Assembly (NCBI RefSeq): GCF_009865135.1
Contig: NZ_WWGH01000001.1
Location: 5,084,001-5,148,000 of the forward strand
Length of the DNA stretch: 64,000 nucleotides
DNA from: Streptomyces sp. SID8374
GTDB taxonomy: Bacteria; Actinomycetota; Actinomycetes; Streptomycetales; Streptomycetaceae
Direction: 5' to 3'
Shown: one piece after another, positions 33,115-41,187 of the stretch
Numbering within the stretch: position 1 is the first letter of the stretch
Layout: each line of letters opens with the position of its first letter
Notes under the pieces: generated by a model
Databases searched by the model: none
What the model was told of the DNA's origin: nothing
The model's input: the letters and a program-made list of their open reading frames with translations, nothing else
Made by a program: the position numbers and the translations under genes

Positions 33115-33599
33115 TCGGCGTCCGCCTTTCCGGAGTTCGGCAGTGGCTGCGCGGCGAAGGGCCGCAGGGCGCCGTGGGGTGCCCGGCGGATCAGGCCGGT
33201 GTCAGGCCGGTGGAGATTGTCAGGAACGTTCGACAACCCTTCGCGGCCGCCCCCGCGCGGCGCAAGCCCGCAGGGCGGCGGGCTGCGGGAAAGCGGCGGT
33301 GCGGGACCGGCCATCCGCCCGCCGCCGGGGCCGGGGCTTCCAGGGTCCGGGCGGGGCGCGTTCCCTAACGCCTGTTCGCGCGGTGTCCGTTCGGGCGAGC
33401 TGACAGGGCCCGGGCCGTGACGCGCGCATGACCCTCGCGGCGGTCGGCAGGTGTGCGACGGCGCCCGTCGGGTCTGTTCCGGGCCCGTTCGGGCAGGAGG
33501 TGTCCGCTGTCGCGAGATTGGCTTGATATCGACGTACGAGGGGTGGTGTTTCCGCCTGAACGCGCCGGGAACACCGCCCGAACGCGGTCCGAACGCGGC

Positions 33600-33629
33600 G
33601 GAGGGGGCGCCCGTTCGGACGCCCCCTCC
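33600..33629 (-). terminator. Terminator of the class I fumarase gene
   Basis: A 10-bp perfect stem GGAGGGGGCG (33600-33609) with 33620-33629, 22 bp beyond the fumarase stop on the minus strand. The rest of the 536-bp gap (33115-33650) is GC-rich with repeated GAACGCG and CCGTTCGG words and no gene I can support. Confidence 0.55.
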
Positions 33630-33650
33630 CCACCGTCTGCCGGGTGCCGG

Positions 33651-35318
33651 TCAGCCCAGGCCGGGACCCCGGACCGGAATGCTGGTGAACGTCGGCGCAG
33701 GGGCGGGCTCGGTGAAGAAGTCGTTGCCCTTGTCGTCGACCACGATGAACGCGGGGAAGTCCTCGACCTCGATCCGCCAGACCGCCTCCATGCCGAGCTC
33801 CTCGTACTCGACGACCTCGACCTTCTTGATGCAGTCCTGCGCGAGGCGGGCCGCCGGGCCACCGATCGACCCGAGGTAGAACCCGCCGTGCGCACCGCAG
33901 GCGTCGGTGACCTGTTTGCTGCGGTTGCCCTTGGCGAGCATCACCTTCGAGCCGCCCGCCGCCTGGAACTGCTCCACGTACGAGTCCATCCGGCCGGCCG
34001 TCGTAGGGCCGAAGGAGCCGGAGGCGTACCCCTCGGGCGTCTTCGCCGGGCCCGCGTAGTACACCGGGTGGTCCTTCAGGTACTGCGGCATCTCCTCGCC
34101 CGCGTCCAGCCGCTCCTTGATCTTGGCGTGCGCGATGTCGCGCGCCACGACCAGCGGGCCGGTCAGCGAGAGCCGGGTCTTGACCGGGTACTTGGTCAGC
34201 TCGGCCAGCACGTCCTCCATCGGCCGGTTGAGGTCGATCTTCACGACGTCCCCGGCCTCGTCGAGGTGCTCGTCCGTGGTGTCCGGGAGGAAGCGGGCCG
34301 GGTCCTTCTCCAGCTGCTCCAGGAAGACGCCCTCGGCGGTGATCTTCGCGGTGGCCTGGCGGTCGGCCGAGCAGGAGACGGCGATGGCGACGGGCAGCGA
34401 GGCGCCGTGCCGGGGCAGGCGCACCACGCGCACGTCGTGGCAGAAGTATTTGCCACCGAACTGGGCGCCGATCCCGATCTTCTGGGTCAGCTCGAAGACC
34501 TTCTCCTCCAGCTCCTTGTCCCGGAAGCCGTGCCCGGTGGGGGAGCCCTCGGCGGGCAGCTCGTCCAGGTAGTGCGCGGAGGCGTACTTGGCGGTCTTCA
34601 GCGCGAACTCCGCCGAGGTGCCGCCGACCACGATCGCCAGGTGGTACGGCGGGCAGGCCGCGGTGCCCAGCGAGCGGATCTTCTCCTCCAGGAACTTCAT
34701 CATGGAGGCCTCGTTGAGGACGGCCTTCGTCTCCTGGTAGAGGAACGACTTGTTGGCCGAGCCGCCGCCCTTGGCCATGAAGAGGAACTTGTACGCGCCG
34801 CCGTCGGTGGCGTACAGCTCGATCTGGGCCGGGAGGTTGGAGCCGGTGTTCTTCTCGTCCCACATGGTCAGCGGGGCCATCTGCGAGTAGCGCAGGTTGA
34901 GCTTGGTGTACGCGTCGTAGATGCCGTGCGAGAGGGCCTCCTCGTCACCGCCCTCGGTCAGCACGTTCTGCCCGCGCTTGCCCATGACGATCGCGGTGCC
35001 GGTGTCCTGGCACATCGGCAGGACGCCCGCGGCGGCGATGTTGGCGTTCTTCAGGAGGTCCAGCGCCACGAACTTGTCGTTGGAGGAGGCCTCCGGGTCG
35101 TCCACGATCCGCCGCAGCTGCGCCAGGTGGGCCGGGCGCAGATAGTGCGAGATGTCGTGCATCGCCTCGGCGGCCAGCGTGCGCAGCGCCTCCGGGGCGA
35201 CCTTGAGGAACGTACGGCCGTCGGCCTCGAAGGTGGATACACCCTCGGCGGTCACCAGACGGTACGGCGTGGTGTCCTCTCCCAGGGGGAGCAGATCGGA
35301 GTACGCAAACTCTGGCAT
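33651..35318 (-). CDS. Class I (iron-sulfur) fumarate hydratase
   Basis: A 555-residue oxygen-sensitive [4Fe-4S] fumarase, the FumA/FumB type with N- and C-terminal domains in one chain. The three cluster cysteines are visible in VLPMCQDTGTA (~101), TAACPPYHLAIVVGG (~222) and AVSCSADRQA (~316). The C-terminal half has FGPTTAGRMDSYVEQF and TDACGAHGGFYLGSIGG. ATG 35318 (MPEFAYSD) is chosen over one three codons upstream because the AGGA site is correctly spaced for it. An iron-box-like palindrome lies ~90 bp upstream. Confidence 0.93.
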   Translation of the reverse strand: MPEFAYSDLLPLGEDTTPYRLVTAEGVSTFEADGRTFLKVAPEALRTLAAEAMHDISHYLRPAHLAQLRRIVDDPEASSNDKFVALDLLKNANIAAAGVLPMCQDTGTAIVMGKRGQNVLTEGGDEEALSHGIYDAYTKLNLRYSQMAPLTMWDEKNTGSNLPAQIELYATDGGAYKFLFMAKGGGSANKSFLYQETKAVLNEASMMKFLEEKIRSLGTAACPPYHLAIVVGGTSAEFALKTAKYASAHYLDELPAEGSPTGHGFRDKELEEKVFELTQKIGIGAQFGGKYFCHDVRVVRLPRHGASLPVAIAVSCSADRQATAKITAEGVFLEQLEKDPARFLPDTTDEHLDEAGDVVKIDLNRPMEDVLAELTKYPVKTRLSLTGPLVVARDIAHAKIKERLDAGEEMPQYLKDHPVYYAGPAKTPEGYASGSFGPTTAGRMDSYVEQFQAAGGSKVMLAKGNRSKQVTDACGAHGGFYLGSIGGPAARLAQDCIKKVEVVEYEELGMEAVWRIEVEDFPAFIVVDDKGNDFFTEPAPAPTFTSIPVRGPGLG

Positions 35319-35406
35319 TACGGCCATTCCTCACTCGGCGACAGCGGCTGGCCTCCCTTGGGCAGCGCGTCAACCAGGGTAGAACGCCGCTTCCCGGCCG
35401 ATCCTG

Positions 35407-35425
35407 TGAGGTAAGGCTCACCTGG
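35407..35425. promoter_or_regulatory. Iron-box-like (DmdR1/DtxR) site between fumarase and DUF1707 genes
   Basis: TGAGGTAAGGCTCACCTGG matches the streptomycete iron box TTAGGTTAGGCTCACCTAA at 15 of 19 positions, including the whole central AGGCTCACCT block. It lies in the 189-bp divergent gap between the iron-sulfur fumarase and the DUF1707 gene. Control by the iron regulator DmdR1 is an inference from this match. Confidence 0.55.
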
Positions 35426-35475
35426 AGGCCGCCGGGGCTTCCCGAAGAGGCGGGCGTGCCGCCCGGAGGGGTAGT

Positions 35476-35501
35476 CGCGATCTATCGCGTTTGGGTACGC
35501 T
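35476..35501 (+). promoter_or_regulatory. Probable leaderless promoter of the DUF1707 gene, with overlapping palindrome
   Basis: TACGCT at 35496-35501 is a good -10 and ends 6 nt before the GTG start, so the transcript is probably leaderless. The inverted repeat CGCGAT-CT-ATCGCG (35476-35489) covers the expected -35 zone and is a candidate operator. Confidence 0.4.
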
Positions 35502-35507
35502 GGGCCG

Positions 35508-36218
35508 GTGGACCTAGAGAAGCAGCCCCAGCAGCCCGCCCGGCCGGCCGTCCCGCCCGCCCCGGTGCCGCCCGCCGAGGCCGCGCCCGGCGACTCGATC
35601 CGGGCCTCCGACGCCGACCGCGACCGGATCGCGGACATCCTGCGCGAGGCGATGGCCGAGGGGCGCCTGACGGCGGACGAGCACGCGGAGCGGGTCGATC
35701 TCGTCTACCGGGCCAAGACCGTCGGCGAACTCCAGCCGCTGGTCCGCGATCTCCCCGCCGCCTCCTCCGGCGCCGCCCCGCGCCCGGCGCCGCAGCAGCC
35801 GTACGCCTACGGCCCCGAGTCCCCCGACGGCCCGGCGGACAACCTCGTCGCGGTCTTCAGCAGCGCCACCCGCAAGGGCCGTTGGCGCGTCGGCCCCCGG
35901 ACGAACGCCTTCTCGCTCTTCGGCAGCGTGGAGATCGATCTGACGGAGGCGCTTTTCGGCCAACGACTCACGGTCATCAGCGCCACGTCCATCTTCGGCA
36001 GCGTCGAGATCCGGGTGCCGGAGAACATCACGCTGCGCGGCAGCGGGACGGGCGTCCTCGGCAGCTTCGACATCCGCACGCTGGAGTCGGTCGACCCGGA
36101 GGCGCCGGTCGTGGTCGTCAACGGCTATGCGGTCCTCGGCAGCGTGGAGGCGAAGCCCAAGCGGGGCAAGTTCGTCGCGGACCTCCAGCGGCGGCTGCGC
36201 AAGCACCTGGGGCACTGA
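35508..36218 (+). CDS. DUF1707 and LiaF-like C-terminal domain protein
   Basis: A 236-residue protein. A Pro-rich N-terminus (~1-27) is followed by the short DUF1707 domain (IRASDADRDRIADILREAM...LTADEHAERVDLVYRAKT, ~31-82). A second Pro-rich linker leads to a C-terminal beta-rich region (~110-230) with repeated FGSVEI / LGSFDI / LGSVEA motifs, like the cell-wall-stress LiaF C-terminal domain. No membrane segment is seen. The function of the family is unknown, with a link to envelope stress inferred. Confidence 0.8.
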   Translation: MDLEKQPQQPARPAVPPAPVPPAEAAPGDSIRASDADRDRIADILREAMAEGRLTADEHAERVDLVYRAKTVGELQPLVRDLPAASSGAAPRPAPQQPYAYGPESPDGPADNLVAVFSSATRKGRWRVGPRTNAFSLFGSVEIDLTEALFGQRLTVISATSIFGSVEIRVPENITLRGSGTGVLGSFDIRTLESVDPEAPVVVVNGYAVLGSVEAKPKRGKFVADLQRRLRKHLGH

Positions 36219-36393
36219 GAACGGCTCGAACCGCTCGGCGGACGCACGTTCGGGAATCAGCCAGAACACCTCTCGGAGCCCTTGTCGCGCGCCGTGCGCC
36301 GGTGCCACTCAGTGCATAGGCGTACACGCAGCGGGTATGGACTGCTGCATCGTCTCTCGCTCGCGAAGCCGTAGCCGTCGTCAGGAGTAGACC

Positions 36394-36762
36394 GTGCTGC
36401 AACCGCCGCATCAGCCTCAGGTCGCCGACGTTCCTGCCCAGCGGACCCCCGTCCGGGAGGACGAGGCGGGCCCCTGGCACTCGGAGGCGGTGTGCCGCCG
36501 GGACGAAGCCGGGCTGTTCTTCGCCCCGTCGAAGGAGCCGACCGCCGCCCGACTGGCCCGTGAAGAGGCCGCCAAGCGCGTCTGCGCCCGCTGCCCGGTG
36601 ATGGTGGCGTGCCGGGAGCACGCGCTGATGCAGCCCGAGCCGTACGGGGTGTGGGGCGGGCTCACCGCCGCCGAACGCCGTGTCGCGCTGGCCCGCCGTC
36701 GCCGGCGCGACATCGAACTGGCCGCCGCCGCACCGGCGGAGCGCATAGCCGCGGCCGGCTGA
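36394..36762 (+). CDS. wblI: WhiB-family iron-sulfur transcription factor (WblI-like)
   Basis: A 122-residue Wbl protein. The four cluster cysteines are in SEAVCRRDE (~34) and VCARCPVMVAC (~64, 67, 73), followed by the turn GVWGGLTAAER and the basic AT-hook-like tail ARRRRRDIE. These proteins bind a [4Fe-4S] cluster and the principal sigma factor. Gene order next to class I fumarase and glpX matches my recollection of S. coelicolor SCO5046 (wblI); the symbol is given on that basis. Confidence 0.8.
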   Translation: MLQPPHQPQVADVPAQRTPVREDEAGPWHSEAVCRRDEAGLFFAPSKEPTAARLAREEAAKRVCARCPVMVACREHALMQPEPYGVWGGLTAAERRVALARRRRRDIELAAAAPAERIAAAG

Positions 36763-36774
36763 GCCGCATACGGG

Positions 36775-36812
36775 GGAGGGGGCGCGGGGACCGTGGCCCC
36801 CGCGCCCCCTCC
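36775..36812. terminator. Bidirectional terminator, whiB-like / glpX
   Basis: A 15-bp GC stem GGAGGGGGCGCGGGG (36775-36789) with 36798-36812, just after the whiB-like stop and before the convergent glpX stop. Confidence 0.65.
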
Positions 36813-36850
36813 TTCCGTCTGTCGCTCCGCTACTTCTGTCTGCGGCTCCG

Positions 36851-37882
36851 TTACTTCGCGCGGTCGAAGTCGATGGCGCTGTAGGCGCGCAGCTTCGACA
36901 GCCGGTGGGTCGAGGAGATCGTCCGGATCGTGCCGGACTTGGACCGCATCACGATCGACTCGGTGGTCGCCGTCTCCGCGCGGTACCGCACACCGCGCAT
37001 CAGCTCACCGTCGGTGATCCCCGTCGCCACGAAGAACACGTTGTCGCCGCTGACCAGGTCGTCGGTCGACAGCACCCGGTCCAGGTCGTGGCCCGCGTCC
37101 AGCGCCTTCTGCCGCTCCGCCTCGTCCTTGGGCCAGAGCTTGCCCTGGATGACACCGCCGAGGCACTTTATGGCGCACGCCGAGATGATGCCCTCGGGGG
37201 TGCCGCCGATGCCCATCAGCAGGTCGACGCCGGTGCCCTCACGGGCGGCCATGATGGAGCCCGCCACGTCGCCGTCGGAGATGAACTTGATCCGGGCGCC
37301 CGTCTCCCGGATCTCCTTGACGATGCCCTCGTGGCGGGGGCGGTCGAGGATGACGACGGTGACGTCCTCGGGCGTGGAGTTCTTCGCCCGCGCGACGCGC
37401 CGGATGTTCACCGCCACGGGCGCGTTGATGTCGACGAAGTCCGCCGCCTCGGGCCCCGTGACCAGCTTGTCCATGTAGAAGACCGCCGACGGGTCGAACA
37501 TCGCCCCGCGGTCGGCGGCCGCCAGCACGGCGATCGCGTTCGGCATGCCCTTGGCGTTGAGCGTGGTGCCGTCGATCGGGTCGACCGCGATGTCGACCTC
37601 GGCGCCGGTGCCGTCGCCGACCCGCTCGCCGTTGAACAGCATGGGGGCTTCGTCCTTCTCGCCCTCCCCGATGACGACGACGCCGTTCATCGAGACGGTC
37701 GAGACGAGGGTGCGCATGGCCTTCACGGCGGCGCCGTCGGCGCCGATCTTGTCGCCGCGGCCCACCCAGCGCCCGGCGGCCATCGCGGCGGCCTCGGTGA
37801 CCCGGACCAACTCCAGGGCCAGGTTGCGGTCGGGGGCCTCCGGGGAGACCTCCAATTGGGACGGCAGATGATGCTCGGACAT
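36851..37882 (-). CDS. glpX: Class II fructose-1,6-bisphosphatase
   Basis: A 343-residue gluconeogenic phosphatase, fructose 1,6-bisphosphate to fructose 6-phosphate. Metal- and phosphate-binding motifs are WVGRGDKIGADGAAVKAMR (~39-57), VVIGEGEKDEAPML (~70-83), VDPIDGTT (~100-107) and ISDGDVAGSI. GlpX-type enzymes are the sole FBPase in most actinobacteria. The ATG at 37882 begins MSEHHLPSQ. A short inverted repeat (TATCG/CGATA, 37935-37950) precedes it. Confidence 0.93.
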   Translation of the reverse strand: MSEHHLPSQLEVSPEAPDRNLALELVRVTEAAAMAAGRWVGRGDKIGADGAAVKAMRTLVSTVSMNGVVVIGEGEKDEAPMLFNGERVGDGTGAEVDIAVDPIDGTTLNAKGMPNAIAVLAAADRGAMFDPSAVFYMDKLVTGPEAADFVDINAPVAVNIRRVARAKNSTPEDVTVVILDRPRHEGIVKEIRETGARIKFISDGDVAGSIMAAREGTGVDLLMGIGGTPEGIISACAIKCLGGVIQGKLWPKDEAERQKALDAGHDLDRVLSTDDLVSGDNVFFVATGITDGELMRGVRYRAETATTESIVMRSKSGTIRTISSTHRLSKLRAYSAIDFDRAK

Positions 37883-37934
37883 CGGAGCGCACCTTTCTGT
37901 ACGGCGACGACCGGATATGAGGGTGCTGTGACTC

Positions 37935-37950
37935 TATCGGTAGGTCGATA
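37935..37950. promoter_or_regulatory. Short inverted repeat upstream of glpX
   Basis: The arms TATCG and CGATA are separated by GTAGGT, 53 bp upstream of glpX and in the divergent gap with the DUF4245 gene. It is AT-richer than its surroundings, so it may be an operator or part of the promoter. Confidence 0.25.
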
Positions 37951-38066
37951 AAATGAGCAGTGCGGGTCACGCATGAGCGCCCCGGTCCGTGTTCCCGCCG
38001 CCACCCACCGTCAGCGCCGACGTCCGGCCCCACCCTGCGGCCGGGCGCGCCGGGCCGCGTGCCACC

Positions 38067-38642
38067 ATGGATGCCGTGGCAAGCAAGCGAGGCAAGCAGA
38101 CGGCCAGGAACATGTTCCTGTCGACCTTGGTGACCGCCGCCTGTGCGGGCGTCATCTACATCTTCGTTCCGCATGACGAGAACCTCGACCCGGTCAAGGC
38201 CGTCGACTTCTCCGTGGAACTGGCGACGGTGCGGGTCGCCGCCCCCTACCCGGTCGCCGCGCCGGAGGGCCTGCCCGAGAAGTGGAAGCCGACCTCGGTC
38301 TCGTACGACGCCACCGGCGGCAAGGCCTGGCACATCGGCTTCCTCGACCCGGACGGCAAGTACGTCGCGGTGGAGCAGTCCACCGCCGCCGCGCGCACGT
38401 ACGTCCCCCAGGTCAGCCAGAAGGCCAAGGACACCGGGACCACCGCGAAGGTGGCGGGCCGGGAGTGGCAGGTCTGGGAGGGCGAGAAGTACGACGCGCT
38501 CGTCCTGCCGGAGAAGGGGCACACCACGGTGGTGACGGGCTCGGCGCCCAGGGAGCGGCTGGTCGAGATGGCGGAGGCGCTGAAGACGGAGCCGGTCGGG
38601 GGAGCGGCCCCGTCCGCCTCTGCTTCCGCCCCGGCTTCCTGA
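38067..38642 (+). CDS. DUF4245 family membrane-anchored protein
   Basis: A 191-residue protein: a basic N-terminus (SKRGKQTARN), a single membrane segment (~residues 17-35), then an extracytoplasmic DUF4245 domain with PEGLPEKWKPTSV, TGGKAWHIGFLDPDGKYVAVEQS and a Thr/Ala/Ser-rich tail. ATG 38067 is used; GTG 38076 (VASKRGKQ) is also possible. The gene is divergent from glpX. Function unknown. Confidence 0.75.
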   Translation: MDAVASKRGKQTARNMFLSTLVTAACAGVIYIFVPHDENLDPVKAVDFSVELATVRVAAPYPVAAPEGLPEKWKPTSVSYDATGGKAWHIGFLDPDGKYVAVEQSTAAARTYVPQVSQKAKDTGTTAKVAGREWQVWEGEKYDALVLPEKGHTTVVTGSAPRERLVEMAEALKTEPVGGAAPSASASAPAS

Positions 38643-38667
38643 GGCCGGCCCTCTCCGCCTGTACGTA

Positions 38668-38714
38668 CGTGAAGGGGCCCCGGAACAGTTGGTGTTCCGG
38701 GGCCCCTTCACGTA
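38668..38714. terminator. 21-bp perfect hairpin between convergent genes
   Basis: A perfect 21-bp stem (38668-38688 with 38694-38714) and a GTTGG loop lie between the DUF4245 and nitroreductase stops. It is a bidirectional terminator. Confidence 0.8.
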
Positions 38715-38727
38715 GGCGCGTGGCCGC

Positions 38728-39318
38728 TCAGACGGTCTTGATGACCTCGTCGTAGGAGAGGCGCGGGCTGCGCGGGAACCAGGCGTCCTCGCCAGGCTTG
38801 CCGATGTTGACGACCATCAGCGGGGTGTGGTCGTCGTCCAGGAACTCCTTCTGGATGCCGGCGGCGTCGTATCCGGTCATCGGTCCGGCGGCCAGGCCGG
38901 CGGCGCGGACGCCGATGATGAAGTACGCGGCCTGGAGCGCGGCGTTGAGGCCGGCGGCCGACTCACGGGCCGGGCGCTCCGAGAAGAACATGTCCTTGGC
39001 CTGCGGGAAGTGCGGCAGCAGGGTCGGGAGCTCCTCGTGGAACTCGTTGTCGGCGGCGAGGATCGCGACCAGCGGGGCGGTGGCGGTCTTCGGGCGGTTG
39101 CCCTCGGCCATGTGCTGCACCAGGCGCTCGCGGCCCTCGGCGGAGCGGACCAGGACGACGCGCAGCGGCGACTGGTTGAAGGCGGTCGGGCCGAACTTGA
39201 CCAGGTCGTAGATCGCCTGGACCTGCTCGTCGGTCACCGGCTCGTCGGTGAAGGTGTTGGCGGTGCGGGCCTCGCGGAAGAGGAGGTCCTGGGCGGCGGG
39301 GTCAAGAACGAGGGACAT
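38728..39318 (-). CDS. Nitroreductase family protein (RutE/malonic semialdehyde reductase type)
   Basis: A 196-residue flavin-dependent oxidoreductase. The N-terminal REARTANTFTDEPVTDEQ, FGPTAFNQSPLRVVLV and the C-terminal GPMTGYDAAGIQKEFL are characteristic of the RutE/YdfN branch. That branch reduces malonic semialdehyde or related aldehydes with NAD(P)H and FMN. No other rut genes are nearby, so the substrate in this organism is uncertain. Confidence 0.85.
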   Translation of the reverse strand: MSLVLDPAAQDLLFREARTANTFTDEPVTDEQVQAIYDLVKFGPTAFNQSPLRVVLVRSAEGRERLVQHMAEGNRPKTATAPLVAILAADNEFHEELPTLLPHFPQAKDMFFSERPARESAAGLNAALQAAYFIIGVRAAGLAAGPMTGYDAAGIQKEFLDDDHTPLMVVNIGKPGEDAWFPRSPRLSYDEVIKTV

Positions 39319-39427
39319 CTGGGGTCAAACCTTCCGAAAGGGCGTGGGGGAAGTGATGCATCGACCGTAACGGAGAGGTAGGTTAACTTTCAACTAAAAC
39401 TGGAGGGGAGTGATCCACTCCACAGCT

Positions 39428-39570
39428 CAGAGGGTCTTGCGGTCTCCGGTCCCTGCGGTCTCCGGCCCCCCGCGGTCTTCGGGTCCCCCGGACTTCGGGT
39501 CCTCCGGGGGGCAGCCTTCCGGTCGTCCGGACCCTGCGGTCTTCGGGCCCCCGGGCCTTCTGCCCCTCCG
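39428..39570. repeat. Simple-sequence tract of CTTCGGGTCC/CGGTCTCCGG type
   Basis: Degenerate short repeats of GGTCTTCGGG, GGTCTCCGG and CGGACTTCGGGTCC fill the gap between the nitroreductase promoter and xseB stop. No gene is supported here. Confidence 0.35.
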
Positions 39571-39577
39571 GGTGGGG

Positions 39578-39841
39578 TCAGCCGTCGGAGGCCGGGCCTC
39601 CGAGGGGCTCGTCCTGGGGCCGGGCGAGCGCCGCGTCCAGGCGGGCCCGGGCGCCCTCCAGCCAGTGGCGGCAGATCTTCGCCAGCTCCTCGCCCCGCTC
39701 CCACAGAGCCAGCGACTCCTCCAGCGTCGTGCCGCCCGCCTCCAGCCGGCGTACGACCTCGATCAGCTCGTCCCGCGCCTGCTCGTACCCGAGCGTGCTC
39801 GTCGCGGCACCCGCGGCCGCCGCCGTACCGTCATCCGTCAT
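39578..39841 (-). CDS. xseB: Exodeoxyribonuclease VII small subunit
   Basis: An 87-residue helical subunit. The core LGYEQARDELIEVVRRLEAGG and LEESLALWERGEELAKICR is diagnostic of XseB. An Ala/Thr-rich N-terminus precedes it. ATG 39841 is chosen. It lies 59 bp downstream of xseA in the same direction, forming the usual ExoVII pair. Confidence 0.92.
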   Translation of the reverse strand: MTDDGTAAAAGAATSTLGYEQARDELIEVVRRLEAGGTTLEESLALWERGEELAKICRHWLEGARARLDAALARPQDEPLGGPASDG

Positions 39842-39900
39842 GTGATCCACCCTAGGTCCGTCGTCTTCCGGTCCAACGCGCCCCGCCCCTTCACTGCGGC

Positions 39901-41112
39901 TCACCCGTCCACCCGCACCGTGAACTCGCCCTCCGACACCCGCGCCCGCAGCGGCTCTCCGGGCGCCCCGGCCTCGTCGGGGGAGCGCACCACATGGCCG
40001 TCGGGCCGCTGGAGCACCGCGTACCCCCGCTCCAGCGTGGCGGCGGGAGACAGCGAGACGACCCGGGCCCGGGTATGGGCCAGCTCCGAATCGGCCCGGT
40101 CCAGCAGATGGCCCAGCACCCGGCGGCTCCGCCCGACGAGCGCGTCCACCTCCGCCGCCCGCTCGTCCACCAGCCGCTGGGGCCGCTCCATGGCGGGCCG
40201 GCCCAGCGCGTGCGCGAGCCCCCGCTCCTCGCGGTCCAGGATGCCCCGTACGGTCCGCAGCGCCCGGTCCCGGAGCTGCTGGACTCGGTCCAGCTCCTCG
40301 CCCACGTCCGGTACGACCTTCTTGGCCGCGTCCGTGGGCGTGGACGCGCGCAGGTCGGCCACCAGGTCCAGCAGCGGGGAGTCCGGCTCATGGCCGATCG
40401 CGGAGACCACCGGCGTACGGCAGGCGGCCACGGCCCGGATCAGCTGCTCGTCGGAGAACGGCAGCAGGTCCTCCACGCTCCCGCCGCCCCGCGCCACCAC
40501 GATCACGTCCACCTCGGGCAGCGCGTCCAGCTCCTCGACCGCCTGGACCACCTGGCTGACCGCGTTCACCCCCTGCACGGCGGTGTTGCGGACCTCGAAG
40601 CGCACGGCGGGCCAGCGGCGGCGGGCGTTCTCCAGGACATCGCGCTCGGCGGCGGAGGCCCGCCCGCAGACCAGCCCGATGAGCTGGGGCAGGAAGGGGA
40701 GCGGCTTCTTCCGGTCCAGCGCGAAGAGCCCCTCGGCGGCGAGCGACTTCTTCAGCTGCTCCAGCCGCACCAGCAGCTCACCGATGCCGACCGGCCGTAT
40801 GTCGGTGGCCCGCAGCGACAGCTGCCCCCGGGGCGCGTACCACTCGGGCTTGGCGAGGACGACGACGCGCGCGCCCTCGCTCACCACATCGGCGATCCGG
40901 TCGAACACCTGCCGGAAGCAGGTCACGCTCACCGAGATGTCGTGGGACGGGTCGCGCAGGGTCAGGAAGACGACCCCGGCCCCCGGCCGCCGCGAGAGCT
41001 GGGTGATCTGCCCCTCCACCCAGATGGCACCGAGCCGGTCGATCCACCCCCCGATCAGGCGCGACACCTCACCGACGGGCAGCGGCGCTTCCGCGGACGT
41101 GTTGAGAGCCAT
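39901..41112 (-). CDS. xseA: Exodeoxyribonuclease VII large subunit
   Basis: A 403-residue catalytic subunit that degrades single-stranded DNA. The N-terminal OB-fold (~residues 10-105) includes WVEGQITQLSRRPGAGVVFLTLRD. The nuclease domain contains VDVIVVARGGGSVEDLLPFSDE and SAIGHEPDSPLLDLVADLRASTPTDAA, then a helical coiled-coil region. ATG 41112 (MALNTSAEA) is chosen over one ten codons upstream. It is paired with xseB. Confidence 0.94.
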   Translation of the reverse strand: MALNTSAEAPLPVGEVSRLIGGWIDRLGAIWVEGQITQLSRRPGAGVVFLTLRDPSHDISVSVTCFRQVFDRIADVVSEGARVVVLAKPEWYAPRGQLSLRATDIRPVGIGELLVRLEQLKKSLAAEGLFALDRKKPLPFLPQLIGLVCGRASAAERDVLENARRRWPAVRFEVRNTAVQGVNAVSQVVQAVEELDALPEVDVIVVARGGGSVEDLLPFSDEQLIRAVAACRTPVVSAIGHEPDSPLLDLVADLRASTPTDAAKKVVPDVGEELDRVQQLRDRALRTVRGILDREERGLAHALGRPAMERPQRLVDERAAEVDALVGRSRRVLGHLLDRADSELAHTRARVVSLSPAATLERGYAVLQRPDGHVVRSPDEAGAPGEPLRARVSEGEFTVRVDG

Positions 41113-41187
41113 GCGCCCGAGCGTATCGGGACGGACCGACAACGACGGCGGCCCGGGAAGAGCAACCCCTTACTCAGGGCAGTCCCT

